From contig NZ_JATM01000001.1 in assembly GCF_002003665.1 (NCBI RefSeq), positions 248,001-312,000 of the forward strand: a DNA stretch of 64,000 nt. The letters are read 5' to 3'. Of the stretch, positions 8,290 through 16,440 are shown in pieces. Position 1 is the stretch's first letter. The number at the start of each line of letters is the position of its first letter. Below the pieces are notes generated by a model. The model had not been told where the DNA came from and did no database searches. It was given only the letters and a program-made list of their open reading frames with translations. This DNA is from Bombella intestini. GTDB lineage: Bacteria; Pseudomonadota; Alphaproteobacteria; Acetobacterales; Acetobacteraceae. A program made the translations under genes and the position numbers.

Positions 8290-8721
8290 TTAGCTCTTCC
8301 TAAAACATGAAAAAAGTTTTTGGATTATGTCAATCATACCTAAGCAATCAAAGACATTGCAAAGAACTGCAAATAACATCAGAAAGAAAAATGAAATAAT
8401 AACACATAAACCATCTCCGCATTTAAACATATACTTAAGAAAAGATACGGTAATCACCAAGGCTAAAATCAATATGACGGTGCTAAATGCAAGTCTTTCC
8501 TTTTTCAATCTTTCTTCTAAATATGCACAATCTTCGGAAACATCATCATATGCGGCTGCTAACTCCTCATTGTCATTTTTTGCGTGAGCGTGAAAGGCTC
8601 TTTGAGTAGAGAGGTTACGAGCTGTTACGCAAGAGGCACTACTCTTACCGCTATAAGGCCGTATGCGCCTGTGGCGTTTCTTTTTCCTACTTCCCCCTGA
8701 CACGGGCACAATACTCTTCAA
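8290..8721 (-). CDS. Small membrane protein paired with PanA, candidate toxin
   Basis: 143 residues if TTG 8721 is the start (AGGA five bases upstream); other starts are possible. A very basic N-terminus (SRKKKRHRRIRP) is followed by a short helical region and two hydrophobic segments at about residues 79-96 and 105-125, with a basic C-terminal tail (LFSCFRKS). It overlaps the end of the PanA gene by 35 bases, so translation is coupled. In PanAT systems the Panacea antitoxin is encoded next to varied toxins, some of which act on membranes. A membrane toxin or effector is therefore inferred; no family is recognised. Confidence 0.6.
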   Translation of the reverse strand: MKSIVPVSGGSRKKKRHRRIRPYSGKSSASCVTARNLSTQRAFHAHAKNDNEELAAAYDDVSEDCAYLEERLKKERLAFSTVILILALVITVSFLKYMFKCGDGLCVIISFFFLMLFAVLCNVFDCLGMIDIIQKLFSCFRKS

Positions 8722-9136
8722 AAATATCCTGATTGGGTATGCTAATTCCCTTCACGCCCTTTTTGTAGTGCTTAGCCCAAGCTCCGTGCTCCCAGTGCGT
8801 GATAGAAACAAGCTCTGGTGCAGAAAATTTCAATAGAGAGTCCGTGTATCTATTTAAAGATTCAATCTCATGTGACGATCCGCATTCTTCAGTGTGGCAC
8901 CAAAAGATATTCTCAATTGGACTACGACCAAAACGAGAAAACGTTCTATAAATGCGGGGCTCAACTGGGCCATAATTCCACGCCTCAAATTGCCCTGAGA
9001 ATAAAGGCGTACCATTGTTTTCTCCCATGTACGCCATCTGGGACATGTAAAGAATTTTCTGAAGCTTAAGATTTGAGATTGTCCAGCCACTGCGCTCGCA
9101 AATGTGCTTAGCAGCGGCCAATGCGCTAATAGGCAT
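8687..9136 (-). CDS. Panacea-domain protein (PanA/DUF4065), likely antitoxin
   Basis: 149 residues, start ATG 9136 with a strong AAGGAG seven bases upstream; this excludes the 17-residue longer reading. Panacea features are clear: AKHICERSGWTISNLKLQKI near the N-terminus, then LYMSQMAYMGENNGTPLFSG, FEAWNYGPVEPRIY and the C-terminal ITHWEHGAWAKHYKKG. Panacea proteins (SocA/GepA type) are antitoxins that can neutralise unrelated toxins. The gene has its own promoter with direct repeats and is followed by an overlapping membrane-protein gene. The pair is embedded among tail genes and is probably a prophage-borne toxin-antitoxin or superinfection-exclusion cassette. Confidence 0.85.
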   Translation of the reverse strand: MPISALAAAKHICERSGWTISNLKLQKILYMSQMAYMGENNGTPLFSGQFEAWNYGPVEPRIYRTFSRFGRSPIENIFWCHTEECGSSHEIESLNRYTDSLLKFSAPELVSITHWEHGAWAKHYKKGVKGISIPNQDIFEEYCARVRGK

Positions 9137-9199
9137 AATTGCTCCTTCTGCGAGGTGGAGGATACATTCAACGCCATAACGTTGCATACCCCAATGGGC

Positions 9200-9229
9200 A
9201 GTATAGCAAATTGGCGAATGTGCAAATTG
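9200..9229 (-). promoter_or_regulatory. Likely PanA promoter with three 8-base direct repeats
   Basis: On the plus strand two exact GCAAATTG copies (9206-9213, 9222-9229) flank a degenerate copy GCGAATGT (9214-9221). Directly next to them is a minus-strand -10 match TATACT (9200-9205). The repeats cover the spacer and -35 area, as expected for autorepression by a toxin-antitoxin complex. A good -35 box is not evident. Confidence 0.45.
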
Positions 9230-9269
9230 ATTGTGTCTATAACTAGACGATGCCCGCCTTTTATCCCTT

Positions 9270-9971
9270 TCAGATAACCCCCAGTCCGGTGAGCGGGCCT
9301 TCCAGCAGGTTTCCGCTGCCGGTGCTGCCCCAGCCGCCTATGCCGGGCATCCCGCCGGAGAGCTTCTTCATCAGCGTGCCCTGTTTCTGTACGGCTTCGT
9401 CAGCCTGTGTCAGGGGCCGTGTGAAATCGAGCTGGAACTGGCTGCTAGGCTGTGTCGCCGGGTTGGGGGAGGTATCTGCCATGCGGACCAGAAGCATGTT
9501 GGTGTAAATCTGTCCCGGCGTGATGACCACGAACTCCCCGCCCATCGTGACATGCTTGTTCAGCACGGCGGAGAGGGCCTGTAGCGTGGCCAGCTTCGTC
9601 ACCATGGCACCGGGGCCGTTGGGCGGGCAGCGCATCTGCATGGAGACAGTTAGAGGCTTGTTTACCACCGCATTGGCGGCCAGTGTCTGGTTGGCAAAGG
9701 GGTAGGTCGCCACGTCATTATCCACCAGCGTGGATCCGCTAAGCTGGTTCCATGTGCACCACATATTGTCTAGATCAGGCAGGTTCAGCTTGCCGGAGAG
9801 GCCCCCGGCAATCAGCCCATTCACGGCGGCGATAGCTTCGGTATAGAGCAGGATGGGCACGGTGCCTCCTAGCTTTTCGGCCACACCGCCCGTCAGCAAG
9901 ATGGGAGATATTTCGTAACCTAGCTTGAGAACCGTTCGGCCCACGCTGTTGAGGATACCGCCAATGCTCAT
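9270..9971 (-). CDS. Tail/baseplate hub-assembly protein downstream of tape measure
   Basis: 233 residues. The N-terminus MSIGGILNSVGRTVLKLGYE is followed by an internal region with TVSMQMRCPPNGPGAMVTKL and KHVTMGGEFVVITPGQIYT, and a glycine-rich C-terminus (GGMPGIGGWGSTGSG). In contractile phages the gene after the tape measure is usually a tail-baseplate junction protein of this size (DUF6046-like or similar). Its ATG overlaps a TGA at 9968-9970 that would terminate the tape-measure frame if the amber codon at 10121 were read through. Confidence 0.55.
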   Translation of the reverse strand: MSIGGILNSVGRTVLKLGYEISPILLTGGVAEKLGGTVPILLYTEAIAAVNGLIAGGLSGKLNLPDLDNMWCTWNQLSGSTLVDNDVATYPFANQTLAANAVVNKPLTVSMQMRCPPNGPGAMVTKLATLQALSAVLNKHVTMGGEFVVITPGQIYTNMLLVRMADTSPNPATQPSSQFQLDFTRPLTQADEAVQKQGTLMKKLSGGMPGIGGWGSTGSGNLLEGPLTGLGVI

Positions 9972-10120
9972 AGGACTGATCCTTGCCGTGCTGCTACGGA
10001 CAGGTCTTGCCCGCTGTAATTTTCGATGCGGATGATGGTGTTATTCTGAAGGTTGTTCATGACCCGTGGGATGTACTCACGGGTTTCCTTCTTCAGGCCG
10101 TCCCGCCAGTTGTCGCCCCG
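9968..10120 (-). other. In-frame extension of the tape-measure gene beyond an amber codon
   Basis: Directly after TAG (10121-10123) the same frame stays open for 50 residues to TGA at 9968-9970, which overlaps the next gene's ATG as ATGA. The extension (beginning RGDNWRDGLKKETREYIPRV) contains the K-E-T-x-x-Y-I-P-x-V element that normally closes SLT transglycosylase domains. This is strong evidence that the segment was, or still is, translated as part of the upstream protein. Confidence 0.8.
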
Positions 10121-11692
10121 CTAGCGGATGTCTGCGTCCAGATTGCCCGGCCCCCAGTTGTAGGCGGCCAATGCTTTCTCCGTGTCGTGGTAACGGCCAA
10201 GAAGCTGCTTCAGGTATTTCCGGCCGATCTGCCATGACTGTTGAGGGTCAAACGGGTTCGTCCCGCCCAGGCTGTGGAACGTCTGAGGCATGGTCTGGAG
10301 CAGGCCCTGCGCTCCCACCGGGCTGACAGCGTTTGGATCGCCGTGACTCTCCGCCATTGCCACGGCCCCGGTGAGACGGTCGAGGTCCGCATCGGAGGTG
10401 CTGGCAGGGGGTGCGCTAGAGGACGCCGTGACCCGGCGGATGGAGCCGGGGTTACGGTGCGCCATGTCGAACGTATCGTCTGTCCCCAGTTCATGCGGGG
10501 TGAGGCCAGCGATGATGGCACCGACAGGGCCAGCCAGCCGTAGTAGGGGACTGGCCACGCCGCTCCCCAGCAACGCCCCGCCGAGCCTCGGTAGGGCCTT
10601 CAGTCCAACGCCCTTGAGAAGGGACGGCCCCAGAGCGGCGGCAATGCCCCCGACCAGCGCACCGTTCCCGTCCGTCAGGCTGTCCAGACTACCGGCAGCC
10701 TTTGCAGCGGAGAGGGCGAGGTCGTCCAGATGCTCCTGCGCCTTCTCGGCTCCCTGCGTCATGCCCGCCACCACGGGGGCGAGGGTGTTCAGCTTCGTGG
10801 CTGTCCATTCATCATGACGGCGGCCGACATTGAGGGAGGCTTCCTGATGGCGGCGCAGGACGTCATCAGAGACCTGATTGTTCCGGGCGTTCTGCTCCAC
10901 TGTGCCGGGGATGGCGTTGACCTCATCCGCACCGGTACGGCCCAGAAGATCAGCCGTCTCGACCAGATCGCCAAGCTGCATCCCCTCGAAGACCTGCCGT
11001 TCTGCCGGTCCCTGATGGGCGTTGCGGAACTGGCGCAGGGCCGGGACGAGGGAGGCGAGTATCTTGGACGGGTCATTGCTGGAGGTATCCACCCCGATAG
11101 CCTGTAGCTTCGCTGCCTCGGCTCCGTCCCGTGTGGCTTCTACGGCGTGCTGGAGCAGAACCCCGTTAGGGTCATACGGTTCCAGATTGCGCTGCCATGC
11201 CGTGTAGTGCCCGGCGTCCATGCCTGCCATCTTGGCCTGTGTGCGTAGGTCCGTACCCTGCTGGGCGAGGCTGGCGGCGGCATTGAGGGCCTTGACCAGC
11301 CCGGCGGCAGCGGCCCCGGCAATGCCTAACTTGCCAATGGGGCTTTTGGCGAACTTCATCGCCGCATTGATGTTCTCCCTCTGGTGCCGTCCGGCTTCAA
11401 GGGTTAGGCGGATGCGGTCCCGCAGGCGGGTGTTCTGCCGGTTCCCGGCATCTTCGCCCCGGTTTTCTTCAAAGGTGGCGTCCCGGCTGGCCTTGGCAAT
11501 GGCCTTGCGGGTCCTGAGTTCCTCCTTCAGTGCCCTGTTCTGGCCGGAGCCGCCATCCACCTCATCCAGAGCCTTCTGGAGTTCCGCACCGGACTCCCGC
11601 AGTAGGTCCCGATAGTCCCGCACGGAGGACAGATAGGCCTGGAAGGCACTGTCATTGACCTGAATATCAATGATGCTGGTCTGGTTAGCCAT
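10121..11692 (-). CDS. Tail tape measure with C-terminal SLT transglycosylase, ended by amber TAG
   Basis: 523 residues. An N-terminal helical region (LRESGAELQKALDEVDGG), a hydrophobic segment (IGKLGIAGAAAAGLVKALNA) and a long helical middle fit a short tape measure. The last 90 residues are an SLT-type lytic transglycosylase: AVAMAESHGDPNAVSP with the catalytic Glu at about 448, AQGLLQTMPQTF and AAYNWGPGN. The domain is cut at ADIR by TAG; its usual final element lies in the open continuation down to 9968. The tape measure sets tail length and the enzyme locally cuts peptidoglycan during injection. It begins inside the overlapping -1 frame of the tail chaperone. The short length implies a short tail. 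Confidence 0.82.
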   Translation of the reverse strand: MANQTSIIDIQVNDSAFQAYLSSVRDYRDLLRESGAELQKALDEVDGGSGQNRALKEELRTRKAIAKASRDATFEENRGEDAGNRQNTRLRDRIRLTLEAGRHQRENINAAMKFAKSPIGKLGIAGAAAAGLVKALNAAASLAQQGTDLRTQAKMAGMDAGHYTAWQRNLEPYDPNGVLLQHAVEATRDGAEAAKLQAIGVDTSSNDPSKILASLVPALRQFRNAHQGPAERQVFEGMQLGDLVETADLLGRTGADEVNAIPGTVEQNARNNQVSDDVLRRHQEASLNVGRRHDEWTATKLNTLAPVVAGMTQGAEKAQEHLDDLALSAAKAAGSLDSLTDGNGALVGGIAAALGPSLLKGVGLKALPRLGGALLGSGVASPLLRLAGPVGAIIAGLTPHELGTDDTFDMAHRNPGSIRRVTASSSAPPASTSDADLDRLTGAVAMAESHGDPNAVSPVGAQGLLQTMPQTFHSLGGTNPFDPQQSWQIGRKYLKQLLGRYHDTEKALAAYNWGPGNLDADIR

Positions 11693-12355
11693 GTCTTACC
11701 ATCCATGCCCGGTACTGGGCAGCGTTCTCAAAGGGACTGTCCTCGCCCATAAGCTGCCGGAAGGCGGGGCCGGTCAGCCAGTCGAAGACGGTGGCGATGA
11801 TGCCCCCTCCGTCCCGCCAATAGGTGCGCCCTTCTGCGAGGTCGCAACGGAAGCGGCGTACTCCGTAGCGTTCAATGAGGAAGCGGCCACAGTGCGCAGC
11901 GAGAGCATCAGGCGAAAGATGATCTGCCGTCTCGCCCGTGGCAGGAGGCGGGAGCCGAGCGTAAAAAAAACGAGGATGTTTTCCAGCTCGTCCCGTTCAT
12001 CCTCATCAATCCAGCCTCGTTGCAGGGCTGTGCCCAGCGGGACGGGGCCGAAGCCGTCATCACCCATCGGGCCGATATAGGAGGCGTTGCGCCGCAGCTC
12101 GGCCAGAAAGGCCCGGTGCTTCTCTTGCTCCTCTGGGCCGCTCTGGCGGGCGATGTCGGCGAGTGCATGGGCGGCTACGGCTCCTCCGGCGGTGATGCCG
12201 AGGTCTTCAGCCTCCAAGCGGCTCCATGTCCGGGCCAGTAGGGACCAGCAGGACGAAAAGGCTTCTCTGGAGAGCGGCGGGCAGAGGACGGTGCCTTTCC
12301 CATCCCCCACGGGCACGGCGAGGTTCAGGGCCTCGTTGATGCTGACCTCGCTCAT
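11685..12355 (-). CDS. Tail assembly chaperone GT-type fusion made by -1 frameshift
   Basis: If ribosomes slip -1 on the T8 run at 11963-11970, the frame from ATG 12355 continues to TAA 11685-11687, giving 223 residues. The new 92-residue end is clearly protein-like (FLIERYGVRRFRCDLAEG, YWRDGGGIIATVFDWLTGP) and its stop overlaps the start of the tape-measure gene. This matches the G/GT arrangement of lambda-type and many myoviral tail chaperones, placed between tube and tape-measure genes. An indel in the homopolymer would give the same picture. Confidence 0.68.
11774..12355 (-). CDS. Tail assembly chaperone, unshifted (G-type) product
   Basis: 193 residues from ATG 12355 (MSEVSINEALNLAVP) with GGGAGG seven bases upstream and ATGA overlap with the tube gene. 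The first 130 residues are a helical acidic domain (DEDERDELENILVFF). After the T-run the zero frame gives a low-complexity tail (LNATEYAASVATSQKGA, then Ser/Pro/Gly) that looks like out-of-frame translation, which supports the frameshift product as the evolved form. The role in tail assembly comes from gene order and the slip site. Confidence 0.65.
   Translation of the reverse strand: MSEVSINEALNLAVPVGDGKGTVLCPPLSREAFSSCWSLLARTWSRLEAEDLGITAGGAVAAHALADIARQSGPEEQEKHRAFLAELRRNASYIGPMGDDGFGPVPLGTALQRGWIDEDERDELENILVFFTLGSRLLPRARRQIIFRLMLSLRTVAASSLNATEYAASVATSQKGAPIGGTEGASSPPSSTG
11963..11971 (-). promoter_or_regulatory. Slippery T8 run, probable -1 programmed frameshift site
   Basis: The minus strand reads GTT TTT TTT ACG in the zero frame, a perfect T-TTT-TTT slippery heptamer. 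The -1 frame is open for 92 more residues and ends overlapping the tape-measure start. Confidence 0.65.
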
Positions 12356-12798
12356 GCGGCCTCCCACAGGTCGCCATTGACGATCTCATACCCGGCCAGC
12401 GTGACATTCCACTTCACCTGCGTGCCGTTCAGGGCTTCTTCCGGGCGGGACATGATGTAGCAGTTGCGGATTGTCCGGCGGGGCATGGCGGAGCTGTCGC
12501 TGATGATGCTGACCTCACCCAGAGCGGTGTTCTTCAGTATCTGGTTGTAATAGGCTGTGGCGAGGCTCTGGCTGCGCACCAGATTGATGACGATGTTGAT
12601 GTTCTGCTTGGCTGCCTGAGATCCAACCCGGCCTGTCATTGTGTCCAGTAGGTCCGTGACATTCCCTTCTGGCTGGATTTCGATGCCCTCCGGCGTCAGG
12701 AAGTCAGAGGTGACGTTTAGCGCACTGTTGGAGGGGATGATGATGGAGCCACGCAGGCGGTTGAGCATCCCCTGTGGCGTATTGGGACTGATGGACAT
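12352..12798 (-). CDS. Tail tube protein
   Basis: 148 residues, lying between sheath and chaperone genes, the invariant place of the myoviral tube gene. The sequence is a mixed beta protein (LRGSIIIPSNSALNVTSDF, TVKWN-like strands in GTQVKWNVTLAGYEIVNGDL) of usual tube length. No transmembrane or enzymatic motif is present. The start is ATG 12798, three bases after the sheath stop. Confidence 0.72.
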   Translation of the reverse strand: MSISPNTPQGMLNRLRGSIIIPSNSALNVTSDFLTPEGIEIQPEGNVTDLLDTMTGRVGSQAAKQNINIVINLVRSQSLATAYYNQILKNTALGEVSIISDSSAMPRRTIRNCYIMSRPEEALNGTQVKWNVTLAGYEIVNGDLWEAA

Positions 12799-12801
12799 GG
12801 G

Positions 12802-13968
12802 TTAAACCTCCGTGCTGGTGGTGGTTGTGGAGGCAGCAACGCTCTGCCCACTGAAATCCACGGCAAGGTTGAAGGTGAGGGAGATGAAGCCTCGTGGTGT
12901 GGTGATGGTGGCGGCGATGCCGCTGTAGTCGCCTGCCGTGTAGGCCGCCGGGTTCTGCGTGACATACTGGGCGAACGGCGTAGCGGTGATGCTGTAGCTG
13001 GTTACGCAGCCTGCCGCTTCGCCGCCGCCCAGCGTCTGTTCAGATCGTGCCGTGATGCGATCAATACCGTTCTGGTCATAGACGAGGGGGCGGATGCCGG
13101 GCTGGCTGTCCTCAATGAGTAGGTTAGCTAGTTGCAGCTCCAGATTGATGGCTGCCCAGTCGGCTCCGTACCATTCTGACATAGGGTCGCCATTAATGAA
13201 GTTGCCCCAGAAGAGGATTGTGCCTTCCACGCCACCCTCCCGGGACGTGCCGGGGAAGCTGATGTTGCTGGTCTTCATGTTGGCGAAGGCGGGGCCGTTT
13301 CCGGCTTCTGCCCATGCCGTGATGCCTGTCAGGAAGCGGAAGTTCATCGGAGCCAGACGGTTGACCGGGCCGGGGCGGGCGGACAGGAACTGGGCACAGG
13401 CGGCGGCGGCCAGATGCTCCATTGTCTGGTTTGCGCCGGAGGCTTCTGACCCGTAGAAGACGGCCTTGGAAGGGCTGGCTGTCAGGCTGCCAGCGTCATC
13501 CTTTCCCCCACACAGGAAGAAGTAAATGCGGGCATTATTGCCCCCCTGATTGCTCATGAAGGCAGGCAGCTTGTCGTCCGCCTTTTGAGAACCACGGGGC
13601 AGCACATAGCCGTAAAAGGTGAGCGGGTTGTTGGCAATGAAGCTGCCCAGCCCATCCGCAATGGCCTTGGTCTCGCCTAGTTCCAACACCCAAACACCGG
13701 CTGAGGAATTGGCGAACCATGAGGCCACCATGGCCTGTAATTCTTGTGTGGTACTGGAGGGCGAGGCCGCCGTGCCGGATGTGGTGGCGGTCGGGCTGGT
13801 CTGTGCCGAGGGGAGCAGGGCCGTCAGGTCGGCAGCCTCGGAGAGAAAGGAAAGTGTCCCGGCGGCTGTATTTGTGCCGCCCAGCGAGACGAGAACCCCC
13901 TTCTGCTGGAGCAGGTTCGGGGCTGCGCCTCGGACGACGCTTTCATTGATGGTGACAATCTGGGGCAT
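12802..13968 (-). CDS. Contractile tail sheath protein (DUF3383-like)
   Basis: 388 residues. Sheath-like features are an N-terminal self-assembly arm (MPQIVTINESVVRGAAPNLL), a variable domain with GYVLPRGSQKADDKLPAFMS, and a conserved C-terminal half with FWGNFINGDPMSEWYGADWAAINLE and TTPRGFISLTFNLAVDFSG. It marks the phage as a myovirus. The gene starts on the last base of the preceding gene and is followed by the tube gene. Confidence 0.82.
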   Translation of the reverse strand: MPQIVTINESVVRGAAPNLLQQKGVLVSLGGTNTAAGTLSFLSEAADLTALLPSAQTSPTATTSGTAASPSSTTQELQAMVASWFANSSAGVWVLELGETKAIADGLGSFIANNPLTFYGYVLPRGSQKADDKLPAFMSNQGGNNARIYFFLCGGKDDAGSLTASPSKAVFYGSEASGANQTMEHLAAAACAQFLSARPGPVNRLAPMNFRFLTGITAWAEAGNGPAFANMKTSNISFPGTSREGGVEGTILFWGNFINGDPMSEWYGADWAAINLELQLANLLIEDSQPGIRPLVYDQNGIDRITARSEQTLGGGEAAGCVTSYSITATPFAQYVTQNPAAYTAGDYSGIAATITTPRGFISLTFNLAVDFSGQSVAASTTTTSTEV

Positions 13969-14924
13969 CAGGAAGACCTCGTGAGGGTAGGTGTGACATG
14001 GCGGATGAGTTGCAGGGCCGTGTCCCGCAGGGCTGTCTGGCTGTACATCACGTCCAGCTCGATGGTCTTGCTCATGGCCAGCGCATTGATCTCGGCACTG
14101 GCCTGCTTCTCATCCCGGATATGCGGGCTGTTGATGATGCCCATACGGTCATCATTCAGCAGTGCCCAGTGCAGGATGCGGCTGAGCAGGTTCTCCGCCT
14201 GCTGGTGGGGCAGGCCGTAGAGACGTAGCCGGACCCGCTCGGTCATCAGCCGGTGTGTGGTGGCGGTCTGCGGATCAAGCGTACCCATGCTGACGGCTTT
14301 GCCGCCATCTGGTGCATTATGGACCGCCACATAGGGCGGGGGCTGGTTGTCCGGTACGGCGAAAGAGGGGAAGACAGGCACGCTCTGCGGCCACGGGCAC
14401 CAGTCCAGAGCGACCGATCCCAGCGTGGGCAGGGCCAGAAAGAGGGCAAGGCTGCTGCTGGTGACCGGCTCCATCTGCTGGAGCATGGCCGCACTGTTGA
14501 TGAACTGGCTCTGAAAGGCCGGTGTGACGGTACTGCCCAGATAATGGAACAGTCCTGCCTGATTGTACCGGCTGGAGCGGGAGCTGATGGCAAAGCGTAC
14601 CCCCTCGAAATCCCCGATCCAGACCGTGTCCAGGGCGAGGTCGTGGAAAGGATGAACCTCTGTTTTAGTGGTCAGCACGATGCTGCTCTGGTCGTAGGCC
14701 TGATCTTCGGTCAGCTCATCGCCGGTAGTGACGTGGATGGCTCCCTGCACATCCTGTGTTTCCCCTGTGGAGACCCAGAACACGAACCCATCCACCGGCA
14801 GCACGGTGCGCTGATACCGGGTGAAGCGGACGGTCTGGCTGTAGGAGATGTCATTAAGGCCCGCCGCCAGAGCATTGGCCAGTGGCGTTCCGGTCGTGCG
14901 GGTGATTTCGTCTAAGGAAGGCAT
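13968..14924 (-). CDS. Phage structural protein upstream of sheath, family unknown
   Basis: 318 residues. A helical N-terminus (MPSLDEITRTTGTPLANALA) is followed by a beta-rich body (FVFWVSTGETQDVQGAIHVT, TKTEVHPFHDL) and a C-terminal helical region (MTERVRLRLYGLPHQQAENL). Position between connector genes and sheath suggests a tail terminator or sheath-initiator role. I do not recognise a family. Confidence 0.5.
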   Translation of the reverse strand: MPSLDEITRTTGTPLANALAAGLNDISYSQTVRFTRYQRTVLPVDGFVFWVSTGETQDVQGAIHVTTGDELTEDQAYDQSSIVLTTKTEVHPFHDLALDTVWIGDFEGVRFAISSRSSRYNQAGLFHYLGSTVTPAFQSQFINSAAMLQQMEPVTSSSLALFLALPTLGSVALDWCPWPQSVPVFPSFAVPDNQPPPYVAVHNAPDGGKAVSMGTLDPQTATTHRLMTERVRLRLYGLPHQQAENLLSRILHWALLNDDRMGIINSPHIRDEKQASAEINALAMSKTIELDVMYSQTALRDTALQLIRHVTPTLTRSS

Positions 14925-14935
14925 GATAGTGGTCC

Positions 14936-15445
14936 TTACTCAGCCCAACCCCTGATACTGCCCAGCAGGATGCCGGTATCGACAAAGGAAGGGCGGCGGT
15001 CCCCAACGGGGCTGGCACGTTCGCCTCTGGGAAGCGTCTTCTGTTCCTCGAGGAAGGCGGCTTTCTGGCCCGGCGAAACATTGTTCAAACCAGATTTGAA
15101 GCGGTGATTGATGCCCATGAGGGCGGCCTGTGTCGGCACCTTGCCCGGCCCGAGGTCCAGACGTTCAATCTGGCCGGTAGTGATGGCCTGCTGGAGCCGG
15201 TGCGCCAGATCGGCCGCCACACGTTCCAGAGGCAGGGCCACGCCCTCATTGCTGACAAGAGCAGAGGCAGCAGCTCCGGCCATAGCCTCGGCAATCTGCT
15301 CGTTAATCCATTCCGCATTGGCCGCTACGAAGCCGGAGAAGATGCCGTATTCCTGCTCCAGTATCTCGGCCAGCTTGGACGTGGTGAGGGGATCATCCTT
15401 GCCGCCGCCATGCACCTGCTCGATCACACCCAGATGGATTTTCAT
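14936..15445 (-). CDS. Phage virion-morphogenesis-type protein
   Basis: 169 residues. The start MKIHLGVIEQVHGGG overlaps the upstream stop by four bases. The middle is helical (AEWINEQIAEAMAGAAASAL, VAADLAHRLQQAIT) and the end is basic with a final FVDTGILLGSIRGWAE, a pattern seen at the C-terminus of neck/tail-completion proteins of the gpG/HK97 gp10 class. A tail-completion role is possible but only inferred from this ending and from order. Confidence 0.5.
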   Translation of the reverse strand: MKIHLGVIEQVHGGGKDDPLTTSKLAEILEQEYGIFSGFVAANAEWINEQIAEAMAGAAASALVSNEGVALPLERVAADLAHRLQQAITTGQIERLDLGPGKVPTQAALMGINHRFKSGLNNVSPGQKAAFLEEQKTLPRGERASPVGDRRPSFVDTGILLGSIRGWAE

Positions 15446-15906
15446 GCCCAGCCCCAGACGCTGCCATATTGCTGCATGATGGAGAGATAGAATTGCCCGT
15501 AGGGGTTCTTCATGGCGTCAAGATCAGCCAGGGAGAGGTTCTTCAGGCTGTCGGGGATCATCCAGCTCTGGGAGGTACCATTATCGCTGCTGGATTGGAT
15601 GAGGCCCGGCGTGGTGCTGTTCATACCTAGCTGCTCCCGTACCTTGGCCCAGTATCCCGGTGGCGTGCTGCTGGTCGTGTCCTGAGCGAACTTGAGTAGG
15701 TAGGAGGCTGCCAGATTGTACACGCAGTCCGTGTACAGGGAGCCATCAATCAGCCGCAGGTCACGGATGACGAGATCATTGGCCAGACGGAAGACCATGC
15801 CCAGCACGCCACCAGGAGGGACGGCCCCGCCGGGCACCTGCATGATGTCCCGCACGAACGCCTGAAAGCCCTCCGGTGTTGGCGTGCTTTCATCCGGCAT
15901 GGTCAT
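15442..15906 (-). CDS. Head-tail connector-type protein, unassigned
   Basis: 154 residues, start ATG 15906 overlapping the upstream stop as ATGA. The N-terminus is acidic; a conserved-looking stretch LIDGSLYTDCVYNLAASYLL is followed by a helical tail ending QQYGSVWGWA. Its size and position between capsid and tail genes fit an adaptor or stopper. No family is recognised. Confidence 0.5.
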   Translation of the reverse strand: MTMPDESTPTPEGFQAFVRDIMQVPGGAVPPGGVLGMVFRLANDLVIRDLRLIDGSLYTDCVYNLAASYLLKFAQDTTSSTPPGYWAKVREQLGMNSTTPGLIQSSSDNGTSQSWMIPDSLKNLSLADLDAMKNPYGQFYLSIMQQYGSVWGWA

Positions 15907-16382
15907 TCTCCGTCAGCGTGATACGTTTCCTTGGAGAAGGCGGATGGGGCTGTGTCGCTGTCGGACTGTGTGGAGATTTCCACATCAAGCGAGCGTGTCT
16001 TGTTGCGGCGGCCCTTCGTCTTGGCGATGGTCTGCCCGGCGATTTGCTCGGCAGAGGCTCTGCGGTTGCGGGCACCTTCCGCCTTCAGCTTCTCGTGATT
16101 GTCCTGCACGCCATCGGCCAGAGCCTGAAAATCGACCGGCCTGTCCTCGGAATAGACCAGTCCCCGGTAGGTCGGGTTCCGCAGGGCGTCCCGGCTGTTA
16201 CAGAAGCCAAAGGCCCGATGCTGGTGGATGATGTCCCGCACATCTTCAGGGTCCAGATCATCAATGACAATCTGCGCCCCTGGCCGGATGGTGGAGCGGC
16301 TGGGGTTGTCCACCCGGTCGCCGGGCCTGCGGAAGGTGAAAATATGCGTCTGGTTGGTGGGATTGCCGACAAAGAGCTTCAT
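15903..16382 (-). CDS. Phage protein downstream of capsid gene, unassigned
   Basis: 159 residues. The first half looks like a compact beta domain (LFVGNPTNQTHIFTFRRPG, GAQIVIDDLDPEDVRDII), with Cys around residue 67. The second half is charged and probably disordered (basic KTKGRRNKTR, acidic Ser-rich end). It could bind head or connector components. No catalytic motif is present. Confidence 0.48.
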   Translation of the reverse strand: MKLFVGNPTNQTHIFTFRRPGDRVDNPSRSTIRPGAQIVIDDLDPEDVRDIIHQHRAFGFCNSRDALRNPTYRGLVYSEDRPVDFQALADGVQDNHEKLKAEGARNRRASAEQIAGQTIAKTKGRRNKTRSLDVEISTQSDSDTAPSAFSKETYHADGE

Positions 16383-16440
16383 GGATGATCCTCAATGATG
16401 GAGAGGGGAGAGGTCATGCCCCTCCGCCTCGTTATGGCCC

